Positions 55,858 to 64,000 of a stretch of 64,000 bases of DNA are shown in pieces. The notes below the pieces were generated by a model, which was not told the DNA's origin, made no database searches, and was given only the letters and a program-made list of their open reading frames with translations. The stretch spans positions 50,900 through 114,899 of the forward strand of contig JANDJZ010000098.1 of assembly GCA_027943245.1 (NCBI GenBank). Reading direction: 5' to 3'. Both the position numbers and the translations under genes were made by a program. This stretch comes from Acanthamoeba sp. SK_2022b. Its lineage: Eukaryota; Discosea; Longamoebia; Acanthamoebidae. Each line of letters starts with the position of its first letter. The first letter of the stretch is position 1.

Positions 55858-57795
55858 CTACTCGAACATGCCCTTCCATTCGTACGATCGGTACTCGAGG
55901 CCCTCGAGGCTCCCTCGGTTGCCCACCTCGCCGGCCGAGGCGAACGAAGGCAGGTGGTAGGACGACACGGAGCCGTTTGGGCCCGAGAGCGGCGTGGGCG
56001 GGGGCAGGGCCGACGCGCGGTGCTGGTTCTGGTTGTGGTGTTGATGCTGGGCGTTGTTGACGGAGAAGGCCATCGAGTTGAGCCATGACAGCGACAGCGA
56101 CGACGCTCCGCCCGAGAGGGAGAGCAGCGGCGACGCTCCGGCCGCGTAGGGCAGCGAAGATGCGGGCGTGGTCGTCGTTGTCTGCGCGGCCGTCGCGCTG
56201 TAGTGGTCGGCGTATGGTCGCTTGACGCCGTGCTGCATCTGTTGCTGTTGGTGGTAGGCGCTCAGCGGCTGGTGGAAGTGCTGTGGGGGCAGGGCGTTTA
56301 CGCCGTCGAGCATGGCCTTGCGCTTGAGCTCCTCGTGATCGTTCCCGAGCTGGTTGTACCGCTCGTCCTGGCTGTACCGCTTGCCCTGGTTGTCCTGCTG
56401 CTCGTCGGTGGATGGCGACGACGTCTGCTGCGACGTCTGCTGCTCCTGTTGTTGCTGCTGCTGCTCGGGGAAGAGGTTTATGTGTCGCGTGTAGTGTCGC
56501 AGGTTCTTCCAGGCCTCGGCGATGTAGGTCAGCACCTGGTCCTTGCTGTCCCCGCAGTCGTTGCCCCGCAGGATGGTGTCGTAGAGCGACTGGAAGTTGC
56601 GCTCGCAGAACTCGACCAGGTCGCGCTTCTCCGTCCACTCCCGCAGCGCCAGCGCGTTCTCCGGCGGCGGCGGTTGCTGCAGCTGTTGCTGTGCCATGGA
56701 CCGTGAGGTCGGGCCGTCCATCTCGGGCGAGATCCACGAGAATGACTCCTTCTTGAGGTCGACGCCGCCGACAGCCGCGTGTTGCACGTAGGGGAGCTGC
56801 TGCTGCGGGGGCGGCAGCACAAAGGCCGGCTTGCCGACCACGGCGGCGGACTGCGGCAGCGAGTAGGCCGAATAGACGGGCGGGGGCGGGGGCATGAACT
56901 GTGCATAGTAGCCGTTGCTGGTGTTGGGCTGCGGCGAGTAGCTGCCGCGGGCGAGGTGAGGCGACGACGGAGCGGACGAGGAGGAGTGGTAGAGCGGCGG
57001 CTGTTGATGCTGCTGCTGCTGCTGCTGCGTGTGATGTTGCGCATGCTGTTGGGTGGGCGACGTGTAGGCGGAGCTGGACTCGAGCTTCACGGGCATGTCC
57101 TCGTCGTCCTCATCGTCGCCGCGGTCGTCGCCCTCCTCCATGTTTTTCATCATCTCCGCGATGGCCGCGTCGCTGATCGGCTGCACGTTCTCGAGCGAGA
57201 GGTGGTACACGTCTCGCAGCACCAATCCGCTGTTTAAAAAGTGATTAGCCTTCTTGTCACACTCATCGGACATTGCAATGGAGCAGTGCCGTACCGGTAG
57301 TGATGCTTGGAGGCTCCGCGCGGACCCACGCGGTTGCACTTGACCGTGGGGAAGGCCATCTTCAGGATCTTGCCGAACGAGGCTGCGGAGGATGGCTGAA
57401 TCCTGCGGGCCAATAGGAGAAAGCCATTTTAGTTCCATTCTTTGGAATCAGGTACGGGCTGAGAGGTGAGCGCACTTGTTGGCGCGGCAGAGCTCGATGT
57501 AGTGGACGAAGACGTCGCGCTTGGCGATGGAGCCGCTCGCCTTGAGGCAGTAGTTGACGCGTAGCCTAAGCGCGTCACGAAAGAGAGAAATTAATATAAA
57601 ATTAAGAATTACCACTTATGGAAAGTGTCACTTAATGTTTCTTCAGTGTGGCTGGTTCGTGACACGCGGCAACACTCACCGATAACCCACATTTTCTCAC
57701 TCCGATGCTGACACCAAAGGACCACGGGCACCGTACCACGCCACGATGAGTGCCCGATGCTGGAGGCACTTCTTCTTCTGTGCAAGTCGTCGCAT
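55858..57795 (-). CDS. RFX-family transcription factor
   Basis: Start ATG 57793-57795 (MRRLAQKKKCLQHRALIVAW). The first intron ends just before LRVNYCLKASGSIAKRDVF. Further exons give VHYIELCRANKIQPSSAASF, GKILKMAFPTVKCNRVGPRG and ASKHHYRGLVLRD, the winged-helix RFX DNA-binding domain with the invariant R-x-G-x-R-G-x-S-K-x-H-Y pattern. A large exon follows with an acidic cluster (DDRGDDEDDED) and a Gln/Pro-rich activation-like region. A helical segment (FCERNFQSLYDTILRGNDC and VLTYIAEAWKNLR) comes next, then Gln runs, ending YEWKGMFE at stop 55858-55860. RFX factors bind X-box inverted repeats. In animals they drive ciliary genes; in fungi they have other roles. Targets here are unknown. Confidence 0.88.
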
Positions 57796-58527
57796 TGTTG
57801 TGTGAAAGAGAGAGCCGGCAGTGCTGGGGCAGGTGGTCGTCCGCAGGATCCGGAAGGGGTTGTGGGTGGTTGAGGGAGCGCGTGTGGCTCGGGCAGCCGA
57901 GCTAGACGACTGTCCTCGGTGTTGGGCGCGAGTTCTGGATTAGGGTGCACGCCCAGGTGAAGTGATGGGCACGCGTGCTGAACAGAGGAATGACAAATGC
58001 CTTCCCTTGCCCAGCTTTTTAGGGAGCTGGGAGTTACCGAGGCCTCCGCGCCGCTTGTTATCGTTCGCAACGTCCGCGACCTAGCAACGTTGTCCTGCCA
58101 ACGGCTTTAGCAAACTCCTCATCTCGAAATCGACGACTTTTCGCGGATAACAATCGTGCGCGACGCCCGTCGACAGCACAAAGCCGACCTGATTTGCCGA
58201 TTAATCGCCACAAGTGCCGGTTCGATTCGCATTCGGCCATGGCCGTCAGTGAATCTTTCTTGATCGGTGTTATCCCAGCGGGCACCTCGCCTGATCCTGA
58301 TGGCCTGATTCCTTCGGCCGCTGCATCTTTCATGAAGGAACAACGAAACTGTTGGTCGACGTTGGCGAAATTTTATTCACGGAGTCGCTTTCTCTGTTGA
58401 TTTCGTGTGTTCAACTTGCCAATGCAGCACGAATAAAAAGATCGTTACGACATCCAGGGCAGGGGCAATCGACCAGCATAGACGACGTGGACCTCCACAA
58501 ACAAGAAGAAACATCGATTTGACAGTG
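57796..58527. promoter_or_regulatory. Divergent intergenic region between RFX and F-box genes
   Basis: About 730 bases between divergent starts. It should hold both promoters. Several chance frames are present but no recognised gene. Confidence 0.5.
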
Positions 58528-59337
58528 ATGGAAAACAACGGCGCCTGGCAGGATGCCTTCAGTGCGCTTCCGATCCGGGCAGTGAGGACCATCTTTGAGT
58601 ACTTGCGTCCTCGCGACCTGTGCTCCACCGAGCGCGTGTGCAAGTGCGCCATCCATTCCCAAGGGAGAGGCCTAATTTTGTTGATTTAATCGTCGTGTCA
58701 CTCATCATTAGCTCCTACGCTTCACGACGCATCGATTCACCGTGGTTGTAGGAGGTGGCAGAACCTGCCGTCCAAGGAGGACAAGAACAGACTCTGGTGG
58801 AAGCACGTCATGCGAGAGACCTGGGACGAGGGCTGCGCGCCGACCGCCATGGTGCGGGCCGACAAGAAGAAGCAGTGGAAGACCGAGTTCGCCACCACCG
58901 TCGCCCCCAGGCTCGCCAAGCTGCGCCAGTCCTTTGTCAAGAAGGAGGTGGCCCTCCTCCGCAGGTATGAGCGTGCCATCCGTCGTCCTCGTCGTCGCGT
59001 GTCGTGGCTTGGAGCTCACGATGAGGCGGCGCGACGTTGATTCAGTCGCAAGGAGAAGGTGACGGACGAGCAGGATCAGGACGACGAAGGCCTCCCCGAA
59101 GCGGAGTGGGGTCCTCCTCCAAAGGACAAGGCCACCATGCGCACCTACTACAAGAGTATCAGGTAGAGACCGGGCGCCTTTGCTTCTGCTCTACTTTTCT
59201 TTCCAACTGACGTGCCTGTGTCTGCCCTCTCCAGGTCCAAGCCCAAGAAAAAGAGGGAGAAGGGCGGCGTGCGTACGCACACTCTGGCGGACTACTCCTG
59301 GGACGACGTCGACTGGAGCACAGAGCCGCGGTGGTGA
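58528..59337 (+). CDS. F-box-like protein
   Basis: Start ATG 58528. Four exons join at K|RWQ, R|SRKEK and R|SKPKK, each with consistent phase. The N-terminus is F-box-like (FSALPIRAVRTIFEYL, RPRDLCSTERVCKRWQ), followed by LWWKHVMRETWDEG and a basic/acidic tail (DEQDQDDEGLPEAEW, KPKKKREKGG) ending DVDWSTEPRW. F-box proteins link targets to SCF ubiquitin ligases through Skp1. No WD40 or LRR substrate domain is present; at about 200 residues it is short. Confidence in the F-box rests on about 40 residues. Confidence 0.7.
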
Positions 59338-59493
59338 GCCCTCCTATTCGTGCAGTCGTTCATTGTTGTACAGTTCGATCACTCCCCGCGAAGAGATTGC
59401 AAGGCCAAACACTTGTGCATTTGTTTATGTGTTTCTTCTTATTGGTGTTTGTTGTCTTTATTTGATCAAAGGAGCAGCGGTCTGGGGGAGATC

Positions 59494-62400
59494 TCAGTTA
59501 ACGGTAAGGTAGAAGCCGTCGTTGACCCAGCCGAGCGAGTTCCAGTTGACGTCCCACAGGCCGAGGGTCACGCGGTACTGGCCGGTGGCGGTGCCGGTCG
59601 GGATGGTGGCCACGAACGAGTAGGACCCGGTGGCGCCCGCGGCGACGTTGACGTTGTTGTTGGTCCCAGTGGCGATCACCGGGCTGTTGTTGGAGCTCGC
59701 GCTCGGGACGATGCTGAAGCCCACACGGGCCGACGACAGCGCCGACGAGCCGGCGTTGGCGTTGACCACGATCGTGACCGAGCCGCCGCGGGCAACGGTC
59801 GCGGCCGAGATCGAGCCGGCCGAGACCGACGCGGCCGGGTTGCGCACGGTCAACGTTACGCCAGTGTTGGAGCCCTGGCTGTATGCCACGCCGTTCCACG
59901 ACGAGTCCCATACGCCGGCGTTGAGGTCGTAGCTGCCGGGCGCGGCGTTGGCCGGGATCGTCGCGGTGAAGGTGTAGGAGGTGACCGAGCGCGCGGCCAG
60001 GTTGCCGCTTCCCGAGTAGAAATCTTCGAACAACTTGCTCAACGGCTGGTTGCGCGGCGCAAAGCTATTGTATGTGTGTGTGTGAGTCTTAAAGGGTTGT
60101 GGTTCGGCCAAAAGAATGACGGTACCTGTAGCCGATGTAGGCCGAGGTGTAGGCGGTGTTGGCCATGTTCACGGTGAATGTCACGGTGGTCTGTCCTCCG
60201 GGGAAGACAGTCACGGGGGACACGCCCACGGGGTCGATCGTGGGCGACGACGGGTAGACGGTGAGGGTGGCCAGGTTGGTGTTCCACGCGATGTTATCCC
60301 AGTTCGAGTCCCACACGGCCACCGTCAGCCAGTACTGGCCTGGAGTGGCGCTGGACGACAGTGCGGCGCTGAAAGAGAAGGGCGTCGACGATCCCGCGGC
60401 GAGCGTGGCCGAGACCGTGCCGCTGGCGATGGCCTCCTCGTTACCGTAGTCCCCGGCGGGCGCGATGTAATAGCCCACATAGCCGCTCGTGATGGCGGTC
60501 GAGCCCACATTGACCTTGGTGTTGACCGTGATCGTTGAGCCGGGCGTGGCGCTGTTGGAGCTCAGCGAGTGGGGGCCGGTAGTGGTCGTGGTTGACGGCA
60601 CAGGCGACGGGGTGCGCGTGGGCGAGCGAGTCGGGGAGCGCGTGGGCGTGCTGGTAGGCGTGCGCGTGGGGCTAGCAGGGGCCGGGGAGTTGGATGGCGA
60701 GGCCGCCACAACCGTGTTGAGCTGGATCACAGTCTGGCCGTTGGTCGCGGTCGACGACAACGTGACGGCGACGGACTTGGAGGCGCCGTTGAAAGAAGCG
60801 GTCACCTGATGTTTGCCGTAGAACGAGCGCACCGACGCCGTGCCGCCGGTCCCGGTCGTCGTTGCCGTGTTGGTCCACCACCTGTTGAAGACGAGGTCGA
60901 GGTAGCGCGTGCCCGCAGGCTTGGCGCTCCAGTTCTGGCGCCAGAGCGCGCACAGCGGGTTGTAGTGCGAGCCCTCCCAGAAGCCCCACTGGGTGATGTG
61001 CAGGATGCGCGGCTGGCTGAAGAAGAAGGTCATGTAGTCCTCCAGGTAGTCGGCGTGGAGCTCCTCATCGTAGGTGGCGATATCCAGCTCGGAGATGGCC
61101 GCCTTGAACGATGCGTCGACGCCCAGCAAACTGAGCAACGCTCGGTCAGTTCAGTGCAGCGACAGATGAGAGACGGGGGGAGAGGGAATGCTTGAGCGCG
61201 TACTAGTCGAGGCGGGATTGGAGGACGTCCATGGGAATCAGGTACTGGCCCACGTGAGACTGGAAACCGTAGCCATTGATGTAAGGGCTGCGCTGCTTGA
61301 TATACTTGGTGAAGTTGGCGATGTAGGTGCGCCTGGTGAGATCGAGACCCTCGATCACACTGTAGTCGTTCACGAACAGGTTCGGAGTCGCGGAGTTGGG
61401 CCCCAGCTGGAACTGCGAATATCTGTTGTAGGAGCGAGCCACCAGCCGCTCAGCTATCCAGCTCCCCCTTGCACAACCAGCACAGGGCGCGTACGTGTAG
61501 TTGAATATCTCGGCGGAGAAGGAGTTACCCAGCACGCCATTGGCCTGCGCCACGCCGGTAGAGGCTACTGTGCCCTGCACGTCGTTGTTATCTAGCGGTT
61601 CGTTGATCACGTCCCATTCCGACACGTAGGCCTTGGTGCGCGACACGATGTCTGCACGCATGCACGCACACGGCGTTGACGGTGAGTCCACGCGACCTGG
61701 CATGCTCTACGAGATGATGCCTCGCACCGGCAACGTGGTTGAGGATCCGAGGCTTGAGCTGGGCAGCGGTCATAGTCCAGGTGTCCTGCGGCATGTAGTC
61801 ACCCCAGAACTCGCCCCACAGCAGCACATGACCGGTGACCGAGAGGCTGTTGGCCGCTGCCCACTGGAGAGCGGAGATGGCCGACGCGCCATTATCGTTT
61901 TCCTGCGAGGGCCCACGGAGGAAGGCGTGAGCCAATTAAATGGCGAGAGGTGTGGAAGGGTGGGTCGTGCGGTGTACCCAATAGACCATCTTGAGGCCGT
62001 TCTCAAGGGCGATGTGGTTGAAGTACTGCAGAATTCTGCTGTTATAGGTGGGGTTGGAGCCCTCGGCCACCAGCCAGTGGTTGATGGCCACGCCGAAACG
62101 GTACTCATGACGCTGTTGCTGCACGCTCACAGTCGCGCCTGTCGCGAAGGATAGGCGTAGTCAACATCATGGCTGTCGACCGAGTGCAGCTAAGGGTGCA
62201 GTGGTGAAGGCATTACCGGGGATGGGGTTGTTGTTGGCATCGACGACCTTGACGTTGAGGTCGCCCTTCCTGATGCTCTCGATGCGCTGATTGGCGCTGG
62301 TCCTCCACGGCGCGGTCGTCACGTCGCGACCCGGGTAGTAGAACGCGTAGAGCGACGCGGGCGGCTTGGTTGTGCCGTACCACGTCAGCGAAGTAACGGC

Positions 62401-63165
62401 GATATCGAACGTCTGTGGGCCCTCGCTCATCTGCGCCCACACATATGTTAGCCGCTAGAGACTGTGTGAATGAGGGAGCAACAACTTGCCTGGAACATGA
62501 TGTAAGGCGGGTTGGCGTTGGTCTGCGCCTCGTTGGCGCGGAAGGCGATGGCATAGTTGCACCATGAGGTGGAGTCGCAGGGAAAGGTGGCGTCGAGTGA
62601 GTTGACGTAGCCTCCGCTGAACGGCCTGATGTTGATCACGGCCTGGATGCCCTTGCCCACCGGGAAGTTGGCCTGGCCGGCCACCTGACCACGAGCGTCA
62701 CCGTCAAGTTGAGTCAAGTTGCGTCAAGATCAGACTTGAAGGGTGAAGTGCCAAGCTGTACCTGGCGCACGGAGAACTTCATGAGGAACCAGTCGTTCTG
62801 GGCCACGTTGTTGGGCAGGGTGGTCTCGATGTTGACGCCGTTGTCCCAAACATTGCCCGTGGTCACCGGCACGTTGATGCGCAGAGCCACGGTCGAAGGC
62901 TCGCCAGCCCCAAGGTTGACCTACGTGAACCAGAAGACAAAACTCAACAAGTTGACTCACCCCTGTATCTCGTATGGCCCGGTGGCTGGCTCTAAAGTGA
63001 AGTGAATCGCGGAGTTAAAAAGAGCACCTTGGTCATTGTGGCGCCGCTCGAGCTGTAGAAGCTGGCCCCATTGAGGTCGATAGACACTGGAGTCTGCGCC
63101 GACGCCCAGCCGAGCAGCTGAGCCGCAACCAGCACCGTGAGGATCGCAGCAGCAAGGAACCGCAT
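59494..63165 (-). CDS. Secreted GH10 endo-beta-1,4-xylanase with C-terminal beta-repeats
   Basis: Start ATG 63163-63165 with signal peptide MRFLAAAILTVLVAAQLLGW. After an N-terminal carbohydrate-binding-like domain (to about 62.2 kb) comes the GH10 barrel: HEYRFGVAINHWL, GHVLLWGEFWGDY, the acid/base Glu in SEWDVINEPLDN (codon 61599-61601), LFVNDYSV, GYGFQSHVGQYL, the nucleophile in AAISELDIATYDE (codon 61088-61090), and ILHITQWGFWEGSHY. A Thr/Pro/Ser linker (SPTRTPTSTPTRSPTRS) follows, then at least two beta-sandwich repeats, each with a W-D-S/V-x-W motif (AVWDSNWDNIAW, GLWDVNWNSLGW). It ends FYLTVN at stop 59494. The enzyme cuts xylan, so the organism may digest plant wall material. Many introns mean that, if it was acquired, it is long established. 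Confidence 0.9.
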
Positions 63166-63600
63166 CCTTCTAAAGAAGTGCCTCACCGAGAAAGAGGAAA
63201 CCCGAGAGATTATGGTTGGTGACGCTCCACCCAAGCGTTGCGGCGCTAAAAGAGGGTGGGTAAGTACCTCGAGCGTTCTAGTTGAGCTTGCGTACTCGAG
63301 AGAAAGAGAAAGAACTGCTGAATAGAGAGCTAAACATGACCGCGCGATTGAGCTCCGAGTGGCCAACTGGAATTGCAATTCTGGGCTATTAGCAAGTTAA
63401 CGGGAGGAAAGAAGCCAATCACAAGCGCGGTCACAACGCGACACTCCGAGGCAGCCACTGGGCGATAACAGCTTTAATTCCCATTGCCTGATTGGGCAGA
63501 ACAAGAACGTCAACCACGTCACAGGCATGAGTTCTGCGTGGCCCTATTGGGCGTTTGGGATCAACCACGACGATCCTTGACCTTCCTCGCGAGAAGAGGA
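63166..63600. promoter_or_regulatory. Intergenic region upstream of the xylanase
   Basis: About 430 bases between the xylanase start and the stop of the next minus-strand gene. No gene is seen. Confidence 0.45.
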
Positions 63601-64000
63601 TCAGTAGCGGCCGCCTCCTTGATGATGGCCATCGCCATGCCCTTGTCGTTGCTGATGGTGATGAGGCGGTGGGTACTGCTTCTGCCCCATGTGCGGCATC
63701 GGCGGGGGACCGCCCATGAAGGGCGGCATGCCACCGAAGCCGCCGGGGCCGCCGCCCATTGGGGGTCCGCCCGGGCCTGGCCCGAAGCCGAACGGAGGCG
63801 GACCGCCGGGGCCGTGCTGGGGTCGCTGCTGCTGTTGGTGGTGAGGAGGAGGCCCGCCTTGCGGAAAGTGCGGCGGAGGTCCGCCGCCATACTGCTGCGG
63901 CGGCGGCATGCCGCCCTGCGGACCGAAGCCCCCGCCGCCCTGCTGGTGCTGGGGAGGCGGTCGCTGATGCGGGGGAGGTACCCCGCCGCCCGGGAAGCCA
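63601..64000 (-). CDS. C-terminal part of a Gly/Pro/Gln/His-rich protein, runs off right edge
   Basis: The minus-strand frame ends GHHQGGGRY with stop 63601-63603. The visible part is all low complexity: GPGGPPMGGGPGGFGGMPPF, HHQQQQ, PPPHHHQQR. Such tails occur in RNA-binding proteins of the FUS/hnRNP or splicing-factor kind and in others. No folded domain is inside the window, so the identity is unknown. Confidence 0.65.
   Translation of the reverse strand, partial: GFPGGGVPPPHQRPPPQHQQGGGGFGPQGGMPPPQQYGGGPPPHFPQGGPPPHHQQQQRPQHGPGGPPPFGFGPGPGGPPMGGGPGGFGGMPPFMGGPPPMPHMGQKQYPPPHHHQQRQGHGDGHHQGGGRY

Overview
The window is nuclear DNA of a free-living protist, most likely an Acanthamoeba-like amoebozoan. 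This is inferred from architecture, not from a database match. The evidence is GC-rich exons cut by many short introns, hybrid histidine kinases beside Ras/Rac GTPases, an RFX factor, a DEP/SH3 protein, a secreted xylanase, and CA/GT microsatellites in introns. Of 24 splice donors I worked out in five genes, 13 begin GTAC. Gene models were joined by hand from reading frames, splice sites and family motifs, so exon borders are best estimates.

Layout: 1-11.7 kb, minus strand, the 5' part of a very large secreted protein built from repeated beta-sandwich (PPC-like) units with an Ig-like and an EGF-like segment, running off the left edge. 12.1-14.5 kb, plus: an SH3-DEP protein and a 70-residue membrane microprotein. 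14.7-18.3 kb, minus: a biotin-dependent acyl-CoA carboxylase alpha subunit (methylcrotonyl type). 18.8-22.9 kb, plus: a Rac-like GTPase, a secreted Cys-rich protein, and a syntaxin-6/61-type SNARE that carries an apparent U12 AT-AC intron. 23.0-26.0 kb, minus: a class I aminotransferase. 26-33.5 kb: a block of three related, decayed two-gene DNA transposons (transposase-like gene plus C2H2 zinc-finger gene). 33.7-43.2 kb, minus: a four-CBS (SNF4/AMPK-gamma-like) protein, a hybrid histidine kinase with two receivers, and a tyrosine aminotransferase. 43.8-45.0 kb, plus: a coiled-coil basic protein. 45.3-48.4 kb, minus: a Ser-rich repeat protein. 48.8-52.5 kb, minus: MPC1, a Ras-like GTPase, MPC2. 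53.1-57.8 kb, minus: an MFS transporter and an RFX transcription factor. 58.5-59.3 kb, plus: an F-box-like protein. 59.5-63.2 kb, minus: a GH10 xylanase. 63.6 kb to the end, minus: the C-terminus of a Gly/Pro/Gln-rich protein.

Functional links: both subunits of the mitochondrial pyruvate carrier lie within 4 kb. Amino-acid catabolism is represented by three separate genes (leucine-type carboxylase, tyrosine aminotransferase, another aminotransferase). Signalling genes (Rac, Ras, hybrid kinase, CBS, DEP) are scattered. The most unusual material is the transposon block, the AT-AC intron, and two GC-AG introns in one gene.
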